Under the pieces are notes generated by a model, which saw only the letters and a program-made list of their open reading frames with translations, was not told where the DNA came from and did no database searches. The position numbers were made by a program, and so were the translations under genes. A DNA stretch of 64,000 nt from Rotaria sordida (lineage: Eukaryota > Rotifera > Eurotatoria > Philodinida > Philodinidae): assembly GCA_905250125.1 (NCBI GenBank), contig CAJNOL010000700.1, positions 46,190-110,189 on the forward strand, in the 5' to 3' direction. Shown here piece by piece: positions 21,830-33,693 of the stretch (position 1 is its first letter; each line of letters begins with the position of its first letter).

Positions 21830-24800
21830 ATGTCGACAGTCTTTGTAACTCCGGTAAGCTCACAGATGACTGTATCAGCTATATGAATTGTTTGAACGAT
21901 TTTCGATTCTGCATCCTAGGTTACCGGCATTGATTTAAAATATTTGTATGTGCGCAAGTGGAAGTGTCGTAAATTGATTTTCTGGCCTACCGCTGGTGTA
22001 TCGCTGGTCGGATTTTTTTTTCTAGTGGCGGCTACGCTGTTACTAAAAATGGGTATGAAGTGCAAAGTAATCATTAGAATAAACTAAGACACTTGTGAGT
22101 CTCTTCGATGTAGATTCCAGTATGCAAATAACCAACATGAGTACGATAGATTTTATTTCACTGTACTGATTGTCAGTTTGTTTGAGTTCCGAAAAAGGAT
22201 AGAGACAGAGAGACAGTTAACAGTGCATAGGACGTAACGACTAATGAAATTTGTCGACATCCACTCCAGAACTTCGAATGGGCCTGGCTGGTATGGAGAA
22301 AGTAAGTCCATGAATCATCTCGTATTATGCTAGACTGGGCCGAAGCTTTCCAACCCAGCCCAGTCCCAAGGGTGTGGGGTGTAGGTATGACGAGAAGATA
22401 AATACAAGCACGCCCACACCCATATCTATTCGAAAAAAAACTTTGTTTTCAGACGCTCGACCTACGAGTCAAAGTTCTTGGCTTATGGGCGTCCATCATA
22501 AAAAAAGCGTTCGTCCAGTCCAGTTCAGCCCAGCCCATTGCTATTCAAAAACTTCGGTCCATGAGCTAGACTGGACTGAGCTGGGCTGGTCTAAAACTAG
22601 TTCAGCCTATACGAAGCCCTGATCCAATCTTGATATGCATCAAGAACGAAAATTCACTCATATTCTTATTTGAGATGGATTGTGGCTGACACTTTAATAT
22701 ATTTCTTCGGAAAAAGTGAAGACAAATACTCGGTTACCTCCGAAAAAAGAAGTTTTTCCGGATGGTATTAAAACTCATTTTTAGTGAAACTATATCGAGG
22801 TTAAAAATATGTTGATGCAAGCGTGCAGTGGCAGAAAAGGAATTGCGAGACTATTAGCTTTTTGAGAGGTTCTTTGCAAGGCACGATCTTTAACCGAGAA
22901 CAGAATGCGACTCGGATGGAGCTGAGTCACCAAAAATAAATTGGCTCATGTCGGACTCTGAAAGGTCTTTTAGCGTCACTCAAATCTATGTTGGAGCATT
23001 GTCTATGACAATCTCTCAACATTCAGTAAAGAAAGTGAAATAAAAGACCAGATCCATATAGAATAAACAGCTAGTCTAAATGAGATAATGGCTGGATTTT
23101 AAAGTTTGAAATAGCACGGGTTAGATCGGGCTTGGTTACCAGTAGAATCCTGCAGGTACCACTAATATCCGTATTCATGCTCATACACATTGATACGGCT
23201 TCGGGTAAGAAAAAAATGGCACCAGCAGGCTCTAGTCACTAGGAATCGATCTGTGTCGCACTCTAATAGAGAAATAACATTATTGAAACTTTCTGGCAAT
23301 TGAGTTTTCAAGAAGGTGCATCAGAATATCATGAAACAACCATTCACACGCTTATCGGATGTCAAAGCAAGTTGTGCCCGAATTTTCCTTTTTTTTACAA
23401 GACAACGGCACTGTAAACTTGATGTTACTACAGTTCAATTTTACGTTGGAATGACGTCTTGATCATCAAATTTGAAGTTTAAAAACAGATCAAGAATTTT
23501 TAAACATTTTGTAAACGAGCTTTATATACGGTCGTAATGAATGATCAACCGTTCTTGATTTTAGAACCATAACCATAGTTTTAGAATAACTCTTTCGGCT
23601 CTTGCTTTATGCTTTTGAAAACGCGATTCTGGCTCAGAGGTTCGAATCGACCCACGATCTTCTGATCGTAATAGCTTGATCACAACGTTTATCTTGCGAT
23701 AATTTAAAGAATGTGAAAGCAATTACTGATCTCAGTGCTTTTTCTGTTTTAGAACATTCACCCTTCCCTCGCGGTGCAGTCAAAACAAATTCTATGAGGG
23801 GCTCGATCCCTTCTATAGGGAAGCTCAGCGCTCCCCTAACTACGCCGCTACACACCCCTAACTTTCGTTCTCTCCAAAACCACACCTTCGGCAGATATGA
23901 GTTTGATACATAAACTAATAATAACGTCAGGTGCCCCTTTAAAAGCCACTTCGGTGCATTGTACTTGTTTCCTGTCTATAGAGAACAACACGAGTGCATC
24001 CATTCCATTGACCACTACTACAGTCATGGGTGTAATGACGTCAACACGAGTGTCAACAACGTCCGACGCGCTGATCACAGGTAAGATGAAAACCAGAATC
24101 TATTGAATATTTTTTTTTACTGTGAGAATGGCTGATGACTGATTTTCGGTTCAGTAATATTTCTTTCAGATTGAGAGATTATTCGCGTTATAATCGAATA
24201 TTGCGGCAAAGGATCATACAATGCCAAAAAAAACGCATTTTTTAATTATTTTAAACATAACACAAAAAAGAAGTGGACTTCTGACGTTCGAGAAATGTTC
24301 GACAACACTTTTTTGATTTTTAGCAGAATTTTGAAGAGTAACATTATGTATATTGCTTGGTTTCGCATCATGTTCACTTTTTTCCAGTTTTCATCCTATT
24401 TTTCAAGTGATTATTGAGAGTAACGGCTTATTTGAAAGAGAATAGAAAGATGAACAAAGCAATATGTTTTATTCTCTCTACTAAACGCATTTCCTTGCCT
24501 AAAAACGAGGCGAGATCGAAACGTTTTATTTTTTTGAAGCACATCTCAGTTTTAATATTTTAGTGGCAACTGATAACAGGAGGTCCCACCTGCAACCTGA
24601 TTATTTTAAGAGAAAATCTAAACCGAATCGAGTCGACCGATTTAGATTTTCAGCTGGACCTAAAAGAATAGAAATTGTCGTAGGCAAAGAGAAAAACTTT
24701 CTATCATCAGCTAAGTTTCGTTTACTATAGCCTGGTAATGTGCGATAATTCAACCATACAGTGCCTAGTTAAACATCTGCTGGTCTTACATCAGGATGAG

Positions 24801-27800
24801 ACGCCTTTTGCTTTATTTTCAGAACATTTTGATGAGTGTGAAAGTATGTTTTAGATCAGAGCTGAAAATAAAATGGCAAGAAATAACACCTCGTTCTTTC
24901 TCGTATGCAGATTCATATACGTGTATTTCTCTTCGTTCAATTATACGATCTAAAAACAGGTTAGGTTTAAGTTCTGCTTTCATCTGTCCAAGTATCAAAT
25001 GATGACGCACCATAGTGTTCTTTAAGCTAGGCTGGGCATATCAATGAATATCAAACCGAATCACTGACACGTTTTTATGTTTGGATTCGGTCTTGTTCTC
25101 ATTATTATCTTGTACAGCATAGAAACTTGGTGTGAATGCATGATAAGGTCGAAAAAAATCTGGAAAAAAGAGACAAAATTTGAAGATTTGAATCGGTGAA
25201 AATCGGCACTTGACCGATACCGGTTCCAGTTCTGCTTTGAACTATGAAGAGTTTTTGAATGAGATGACTCGCTATTTTGTTCGCATTTGAAAAAACGCAA
25301 TTGGTGCAATAACATAAAACACAAGAAAGATCAGATCAAGCCCTACTTCTAGCAAGATATGATGAAGGCGTCTCATCATCATGCATATCGACTCATGAAA
25401 AAGATAAAAAATTGCAGTTCAATTGATTTTCAAATTGCACATAACTGTTCAGTGCTCAAAAGAATCTAGCTGAGTCTTTGCCTAGTGCTTAAAAATCCTG
25501 GATATGACTCTAGCTACTTGTGTGTTGTAGTATTACCACCTCTTTGCTTTAATGCGAATGATACAGCGGTGGCTGTGTATACGTATGGCAATGGCAGTTC
25601 CCCTGGTGTCACATCATATGCGTGTGATTTATTTCGAGATGATCAAGGCAAGATCTACATTGCCGATACAGAAAATTCCCGTATTTTGAATTTTGATGGG
25701 AACTTATTCACGTCATTACTGGTAACCTTGGCCAACCCTGTGAGCCTGTCGATCGATCAGCAAAACAACATGATGTATGTGTCCTACTACTATTATATAG
25801 AAAGATACCAACTCTATCCGAATGGAACACTTGTATCACCCACTGGTAAGACAACTGATTTTAGAAAATAATCCTTAGTAGGTCGAAATCGAGAAAAAGC
25901 ACGTTTTTTTTCACTCAATGCGCTATCCTACATATAGATTAGCGTGAATCAACATAAAAACTAAAGATGACACTTCATTTGTGAGAATCAAGCTCTTTGT
26001 ATTTGAAGGAGTATGTGCGTGTGTGTAGAGTATTTGTCTCTAAATGAACTCGTTGTATGAGACATTGACTATGAGAGCAAGCTATATTTTGAATGTTTCT
26101 CTGCCAATTTGTTGTTGAAAAAACGTCCTTTTTCTCTGCTACTGTGCTCTTTTGTTGCTCTGATTAAATTAGACGCGTTTTCTAAATTTACGTTGAAGTA
26201 CAGTTCTATCTGTTACGAATTATGTACTTTCCAAATATTTCTTTAAAGGCAAGCGAATAATCAACAATTCAGCGTCCGATCCAGACTATTACTACGATGA
26301 TGACACTGCATCATTGAGCAAAATTCGCAATTGTTTCGATCTTTTCGTATTACAAACTAACGGAAATCTATATGTGTCCGATTCGTTTAATTCACGCGTT
26401 CTACTTTGGACGTTGAACGCGACTGAAGGGATCATTGTTGCTGGCGGTAACGGTGATGGAGATCGTGCCAATCAATTATACCAACCACGCAGTATTTTCG
26501 TAGATCAAAACGAAACGTTGTATGTGGCAGATTACGGAAATCACCGAATCCAGCAATGGAAGAAAAATTCCACCAGAGGAATTACAGTTGCAGGTTTGTC
26601 CGTTATTGTTATGTAGATTACATATTCTTTCAAGATTTTATGCCTAGAAATAAGAACATGCGGATAGGACAAGTGTATAAGTGACAGAGAGTTTTCTAAA
26701 TCGAGAATCACGGAAAAAACCTCAGCTAGAATCGGCTGTCGGACAATAATCAGCGATCATTTCTGATGAGCATATGTCATATGTGACTTAAATAGAGATT
26801 TCTATCTTTTAGTCAGTAATCATCCAGCCTAACTCAGCAACAAGAGACTTGTTTTTGAGATAATGATGGCTCATTCAGATGATTATGTGAACGTCTTTTT
26901 TCAGTATTTCAATCCGATTTTCAGACAAGTCTTTTTCGAGATTTTGAAAGCATTCAGCAATGTTGGCAATCTACACAAGTGAGAACTGAATATAGATGTG
27001 CCCATCCATATCATACCCAGTCAGATATCAGCAAAATCTGATTTTTTTTTACTAGTAATATTATATATGCAATATAACTATTAAAAAAAATCATATTTTT
27101 CTGATATCTGACTGGGTATGATATGTTTGAGCACGCCCATCTAATGATAAAAGCTATCTCTCTCAGTAACTATTTTCCTCGAGAGCAGTAGTGTCATGGA
27201 TACGAAAAATAAGATTTGACTCGTGATGTGTCACTAGACGAGAATGAGCAACATCTTCCAAAACCCTACTATCTGTCCAATAAGTGTGAACCATTGACGG
27301 CGTAGTTGCAGCATTTTTCGGAGGAGGGCTCATCTTGAACTGATTTCCTGCGTTAGATGATACAGAAGTTGCATATAGCTTGGGCTTGGCATTTTCTGGG
27401 AAACAACCCGATTACTTGCCAAGACAAGTTCCTAATCGCCACATACGAGGCGAGTTTGCACGTGCCATGACTAAAATTGGATTTGTTTTCCTTGAACATT
27501 ATCTTAGTTCAGAAGGAGCAGTTTGGCATGGCTCTGACTATAAGATCCTTCGTCTGCTGCGTTCTCTCTTCCTTTGTGCTATGTTATGATCTGTCTTGGG
27601 GTGTGTTTTGTGTGATGTGTTGTTCTCCCACTCTATCGGTTCCATCTGTTCTGCAGCTCTTTGCGTGATGGCATATGCACGAGGCATGTTTCATTCTCTG
27701 TTGTTCTGGCATTGAGACTCATTGGCTGTTTTGTTGGTTTGTTGATGATACAGTAGTGAGAGAGTCATCACACAGATATTGAGAGGAGTTGATAGAAAGA

Positions 27801-28162
27801 TGAATTTTAAGTTAGTATACGCTAAATCTTATTTGTCGACAGGTCGCAATGGCTCGTCATCAGGAAGTTCAATGCGTGAATTAAACCATCCGATAGGTTT
27901 GTTGGTTCGTTCAAACGGTGATATGCTAATAAGTGATTGTGGAAATGGACGCGTTCAATACTGGCCCGTGAATTCGAAATCAGCTAGTGCAACGATTCTC
28001 AGTGGGATTTGCGATCCGTCTGTGTCGCTCTACAATTGGTTTTACAATACTGGTTTGGAATTGGACGATACGGAAGGTCATCTCTATGTGGGTGATGCAT
28101 GGCAAAGCAATTCGTCTGTCATCACACGAATCAGAAAATTTACACCTTCACAATGCAATTAA
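21830..28162 (+). CDS. Single-pass membrane protein with NHL-repeat beta-propeller
   Basis: Six exons join in phase: 21830-21853, 21920-22052, 23982-24080, 25531-25845, 26249-26593, 27843-28162, giving about 411 residues. Exon 2 carries a basic cytosolic tail (KWKCRKL) and one membrane span (about 27-50; GVSLVGFFFLVAATLLL), so type II topology is likely. Exon 3 is a Ser/Thr-rich stalk (SIPLTTTTVMG, VSTTSDA). Exons 4-6 hold NHL motifs: GKIYIADTENSRIL, GNLYVSDSFNSRVLLW, ETLYVADYGNHRIQQW, GDMLISDCGNGRVQYW, GHLYVGDAW. Such propellers usually bind proteins or glycans; the ligand is unknown. Introns 2-5 are all phase 1. Several introns are 0.4-1.9 kb and carry hairpins, so an additional small exon cannot be excluded. 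Confidence 0.8.
22370..22427. repeat. Telomere-like fold-back tract 5
   Basis: GGGTGTGGGGTGTAGG, loop ACGAGAAGATA, then ACGCCCACACCCATA. Lies in intron 2 of the NHL gene. Confidence 0.7.
22512..22592. repeat. GC-rich hairpin of CCAGT/CCAGC units
   Basis: CCAGTCCAGTTCAGCCCAGC on the left pairs with GACTGGACTGAGCTGGGCTG on the right across a ~32-nt loop. A related AACCCAGCCCAGTCCC lies at 22351-22368. It resembles the telomere-like hairpins in layout but has a different unit. Intronic. Confidence 0.65.
27007..27124. repeat. Near-perfect 118-bp palindrome in NHL intron 5
   Basis: CATATCATACCCAGTCAGAT at 27007 and its exact complement ending at 27124 continue through ATATCAG and a poly-T/poly-A segment to a ~30-nt AT loop; each arm is about 44 nt with few mismatches. 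Confidence 0.8.
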
Positions 28163-28540
28163 GAGACCATTGGGGCATGGAATCTTGTGTGTTAAAAGAT
28201 GGACGCCTTTCGAAATGGAAGTGATGCTCATGGACTACTGTTCTTTTCTTTTCTCACTCCTTCAAGTCTTAAAAGATATTTTTGTGGCACTTCTTCGCTG
28301 TCGTAAATTTTGTTATTTAAACTGAAACATTGAGAAATCCTTATAATGTGCCCACAACGCAACAATCAAGGAAGGTTTTTTCCTTTCTTTAGATATGATT
28401 CGATCGAGCTCGATCTTCTGATCAAGAAAACCTGGTTTTTAGCTTTTGTGAATAGGTTTTTTAGGTCGAAAAAACCCAAAACTAAGAAGAAGTCGTTTTT
28501 TGCAAAAAATCCACTGTTTTGAATTTTTGAAAATTTGCTG

Positions 28541-28791
28541 TTCTGGTTTTTTTGTTAGGCTTCTGCGACTTATATTATCAGATTCAGCGTTAAAAANNNN
28601 NNNNNNNNNNNNNNNNNNNNNNNNNNNNNNNNNNNNNNNNNNNNNNNNNNNNNNNNNNNNNNNNNNNNNNNNNNNNNNNNNNNNNNNNNNNNNNNNTTTA
28701 GGATCAGATTCGATTTAATAACGTTTTTGTACTCATTTTTTAATGCTGAATCTGATAATATAAGTCACAGAAGCTTAACAAAAAAAACAGA
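28541..28791. repeat. Palindrome straddling the assembly gap
   Basis: The sequence just before the gap (28541-28596, with GACTTATATTATCAGATTCA) is repeated as its complement just after it (28735-28791, with TGAATCTGATAATATAAGTC). The hairpin probably caused the gap. Confidence 0.8.
28597..28696. other. Assembly gap of 100 N
   Basis: A run of exactly 100 N, the conventional placeholder for a gap of unknown size. The true length of this element is therefore not known. Confidence 0.99.
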
Positions 28792-30110
28792 ATAATATGA
28801 GTAACGTTCATCGGATGCCGATTCACTCTTCGATAGACAGAAAGCTTTTAGTCCAATTTCTTCGGGATTAAAATGTGAAACATTATAGAGACGCTTTTTA
28901 CTTGTATAGGAAGATCCTCTGTATATTGATTACGATACTACACAAGATTCAATAAGCAGCATGTGAAAATGTCTGTCACGCTCTGTGGTAAAGACCAAAA
29001 TACCGCATTTGTATGGGAAATCGAATTTTTGGGCTTCTGGATTTCACATCGATTCATAATTCAAAAACGCATTTCAAATCCGAAACCCCAAGGTACCAAA
29101 GTTCAAAAAACTACAAACTAGTATAAGACATGTTTGTGATGGGATCCACATATCGCAAGGGAGAAAAGAATTCTTCTTGTCTCTGAAATTATTAATGCAA
29201 TTATAATTTTAAAAAAATTAAAATTAGATAGAGTGAGGTTCAGAAATCCAAAATAGCATGCCGACGTATCTGTCATAGTCTCTGAAGAGGAGGAGGGGAG
29301 TGAGGGGAAGGTTTAACTTTCTTGATATATACTTCAATATTCATTTACAGTCATGTTTTACAAACAACGATACACTGAAATGTGAGTGAATATGTGGATA
29401 GAGATTATTAAGAAAAGCGTTCAGTGCAATTTCTATGGGATTAAAATGTGAAACATGATGGAGCCATTTTAATCGTAAACTAGAGCCCTCATGATGTCTA
29501 TCACAATCCGTGATGGGATTCAAAGACCAGCCTGTTGACATGTCTGCCATGATCTGTGACACTAAAGAGGAATTTTCGACATGTTTGTCACGGTTTGTAG
29601 GGCGGAGGGAGGGATGGTTTACTTTCCTCGCTATATACTTCAACACTCATTAAGAAACGTGTTCCACACAAAACTAAACTTCCAAAATTATACCACAGAA
29701 TATAAGGTTGACAATGATCTTAAAAACCTTTGGTGGACAGGCACACATACACAAATGATTTATTTTCCCGTTTTAGACCCTATCCTTTTTTTAAAAATAC
29801 TACATAACACACGATGTACAGTGGTTTTAAAAACATGTTACGGGCAAACCCACAGACACGCATGCATAAATGATTTATTTACCGACTGCAGATCCTAGCC
29901 TTTCAGTCTAGGAAAAATTTCGCAAAAATTGAAAACAATGGAGTTTTTGCAAAAAAAAACAACTTCTTAGTTTTTGGTTTTGTTTCGACATAAAAAAAAC
30001 TCTTCACAAAAGCTAAAAACCAGGTTTTCTTGATCAGAAGATCAAGCTCTATCGAACCATATATAGAGAAAGGAAAAATCTTCCTTGATTTTTGCGTTGT
30101 GGACACCTTA

Positions 30111-33100
30111 CATTGGTTCAAAATAAATTATACCACAAGGCTTTTTATTCATAACATAACATGACATGGATACCTTTTGATTCAATTGTTTTCTTCAAAC
30201 TGTTTATCATATATTTTCTACATTCCAAAGATCAATTCGCTTGTCTTCGAACAGTAGAATTTTGTTGAAACAAAAATTTCTATGCTGTACATGCGAGTCA
30301 GACTTGTTTGATTCATAATGGCCTGGCACAGTGTATTGATAGGATTCACTGTTATCTGATTACTGGAAACAGTGAATATTATGGCGGGACCCGTCGTGAA
30401 ACCTAACTGTAAGGTACTCATTTGTTATTCCAATAAATCACGCAAAATAAATTCCACTGAACTTGTGTTCTGTAAGAGTTTTCTTCCAAACAATTTCAGT
30501 CAGTTTTCGAACTACTACTCACTTAGATACAAACTTCACTGTTTTACGTCTGGTTGTGTGAAATTGTCGTCGGTTGCGAGTCGCGTCAAAAGACAATTTT
30601 GAAAAATTCGAAGCTATGAGTAACCGAAAAACTACCCTTATCGCCGTTTGTTGTCTTTGTGTGGCTCCGATTTTAATCAAAAAATTATTTTAAGCGATTA
30701 GTGAATTTTCAAACATCCGTGCGAGTGAGTGAAGAAAAATGGTGAATTACAACAAATCAAAGCGTAGAAAGAGAGAATTGTTGTGTGCTTCAGGCTGGTT
30801 GATCTATGATGACGAATGTGATCAAACTATTTACGATAACTTCTTCAACATAGACCATGACTTTCATCTATCCATCTGATCTATTGCAGAAGTCTGTATT
30901 ACAGCAGCAGACATGGCATGTGTGCCCAGGGAAGCCTGTACGCCATTCGTCTTTGTTTTGGTGCACACGCCTGTATTGACACAATTTCGAGCGTAAATGG
31001 CCTTATCGCTTTGATTATTCCTGCTAAACATCTGAACAGAAGAACAAATCCAATAGTGACAATGATAGAAAATCGTAATATAGATATTCATGATACATCA
31101 CTGATGCAGTTGAAACTATTTTTGAAAGTTGATAGTTGAGAAAAAGCGGTCAAAAGTTATAAGTCAACTTATACTTATCAACCGGGATTATAACTTAGTA
31201 TCAGCCGATGTTGTAACTATCAACCATAGTTATTCTATTAACCACGGTTAAAGAGAAAAAAAGCGGATTTCTGATTGAAAAGGATTACCAGAATTGCTTT
31301 GGTTGCAAAACTATATCTGTGATTGCAAAGTGATTTCTAAGATCGCAAAATGTTTTCCAGGAGTGTGAGATCAATGCAATCCACTTTTTCTCCTTGGCCG
31401 TGGCTAAAAATTAGTCGCAATCAATCTTACAAATATCAATCGTGTAAATGACAAAATTAAAAATTTTTTCATGAGCAAGTAGGCGAAAGTGGCTAGTTTG
31501 AGAATATATTTGAGTTTTCAAACGACCGTTTCTTCTTTCCGCAATAGCGCTTTATCTTTGCTAGCTACTATATTTTTGCATTTAAATTTTCATAATGCGT
31601 CTTCCGACGAACTAGAGTAGTGAAAACAAAAGTTTTTATGCCATTAATTAGTGAATACTTTTAAGTATATTTGGCACTACTATTTAAATCTCAGAAAAAC
31701 TCACTTTCAATTTTCACCTAATGTCCATGTGCTTGCCTACTGTGCACTAGTGCTGGAATTTTCCTCTCACTCTTTGGATTGGTTCGCGCCACGCTCTAAT
31801 GACGATTCGAATGAGAACATGAAGTTATTGTCTTATATTCTATCTGAAAGATACAAAAGCTGATCAGGGTGGCTAAGAAAAATAAAGCTTGTTAGCACAG
31901 CCCCTTTGGGGCTAAAATGTGGAACTCATATATATTCTCTAGCCTCATAAAACTAATATAAAGTATGTAAAGTGAAAAATCTCTCGTAGACTATTCTGCA
32001 TTTCGAACAAAGATTTATTTCTACGCACGCTATTTTTTATTTCCATTTTGTCAATTCGCTCGTAAGTTTTCATTTTTCATTAAATTAACATTGTTATTGT
32101 TATAATCAACGAAATAAAGGGCAAACAAGTCTGTTTTATACATCTACCATAGCTACAGCAGATTTTCGTGCACTATTATAAAATATAATTAACGCATGAA
32201 AAATGATATTCACTATTTTTCAAAATTTTAACTTGATCAATTTTGCAAAAAAAATTTAGAAAGTCTGAAGCTTATTTTCTCCAATAGCTGAAACCTGTAA
32301 TGGCAGGTGCCTGTAATGGGACCTGTCTGTAATGGAGAGGAGGAGTCGCAAAAACTTCGACTTAAAACTTACACTCACTATTTTCTTCGAAAATATATGC
32401 GAGTTCCACAAAACGTGACTAAAACTTATGTACAAAGTTCGTAAAACCGCTTAGCCATAAGAAGAAATTCAGAATAATTCATATTGATGAAAGATTCTGA
32501 TGTCGTCCTCTGCTCGAACACTCGAATGAATGCCGTAAAACCAATGACCAACATTCCAAAGCTGTTTGACTATGAAATTATCTCACGCACCAAAATTGCA
32601 TAAGATTATAGTTCAGATTTGCCCCTAGCACAAATCGTGTAACTGATATTTTTCTCAAACGCAACATTGAAATCAATATTGAATTCGTGATCAGCGTAAC
32701 GAAACTATCTTAGGAAGAAATCTGTCAATTAAGAGAATCGATTTCGCATATTGCCCTCACCAACTGATATTCTCACATCTTTCACAATTTCGAGCACGCT
32801 TTTCTGTGCCAAATCGCATTGATCAAAGACAATATTTTCAGTAGTTGTAGTGCTAGACATGGAGATGAAGTTTCACTACGCAGTATCACTTGCAAATTCT
32901 GTAATTGTTCCAAGGGTGAGTTCAAAGTTGACGAAAATTCGAGCATAGTTCTCATTGTTTTCTTCATCACTTGATTTTAAAAAGTGCTACAAACGTGAAA
33001 CTTCCATAGTCGGATATAGGACAGTCAGAACAATCTAAAACACTCATTCGTGTTAAACATTCATTTTATGTTCATAGAGATACTTGTATCAAGAAGATGT

Positions 33101-33693
33101 GAAAAACGACTATTTTGGGTAATCTTTTTATTAAAAACAGAATACGAGAGAAAAAGCTTCTGCTACGAAAAATGATTATCTCAGGGAGTAATACATGTAG
33201 TGAAGGTTTTGGAATTTTCAATAGTAAAATGAAGAAGCTAACTCATAGTCCAGTTTTGCTGGCAAACTCCGTCTGGTCTAGTTCGTCAGAAACTCATGCC
33301 AACCATTTAAATTTTTTTGAGGTGATAGTTATGCTTGAAGTGATGATATATACTAGCCCGGAAAGTCTTATTCGCATGAAGTCAATGTAATAGTGGTACA
33401 CATGTGAAAGAATCATCCAGTGGACGAATAAGGGAAAGGAATACGTAACGCAAGAGAACATGTCTAATTACGATGAGGACTGAGAAAAGTGAGTGTATAT
33501 CTTTTTGTTGGCAATTATTAATAAGTAGCCCTCTTTCACATTTGTTCAATCAGACACCATTGCTCATGATCTAACTCTGTTTTCAATTGCACATTTATTG
33601 TGAAAATAGCGAGCAAATGGCGACACATTTTAAGCACTAATTAAATATGAAGCGCTGAAAATAAGAGATGAGCTCAAGCCAGACTGGGTAGCA
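30111..33693. other. Intergenic region between the long-TIR element and the FG-GAP gene
   Basis: No supported gene in 3.6 kb. It contains a short inverted pair at 31238-31266 / 31380-31407 (TTAACCACGGTTAAAGAGAA against its diverged complement) enclosing ~110 bp, and a small CCTGTAATGG direct repeat at 32297-32336. Open frames up to 91 codons show no recognisable domain. Confidence 0.5.

Larger units (their letters stand above)
28346..30110. mobile_element. Non-coding element with ~195-bp terminal inverted repeats
   Basis: The left arm 28347-28540 (CCACAACGCAACAATCAAGG ... AAGAAAACCTGGTTTTTAGC) recurs inverted at about 29911-30106 with scattered mismatches and small indels. The interior holds a second palindrome split by the N gap, several diverged copies of a ~100-bp repeat (29259-29372, 29577-29685) and repeated GGGATTAAAATGTGAAACAT at 28863 and 29439. 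No coding sequence. It starts about 180 bp downstream of the NHL gene's stop codon. Confidence 0.7.

Noticed and set aside
23641..23690. GGTTCGAATC resembling a tRNA T-arm
   Set aside because: No matching acceptor stem, D-arm or anticodon arm could be folded around it; a second GAATTCGAATCC at 6303 also fails.
29341..29898. Open frames within the long-TIR element
   Set aside because: They cross repeated non-coding blocks and show no transposase motif; the element looks non-autonomous as assembled.
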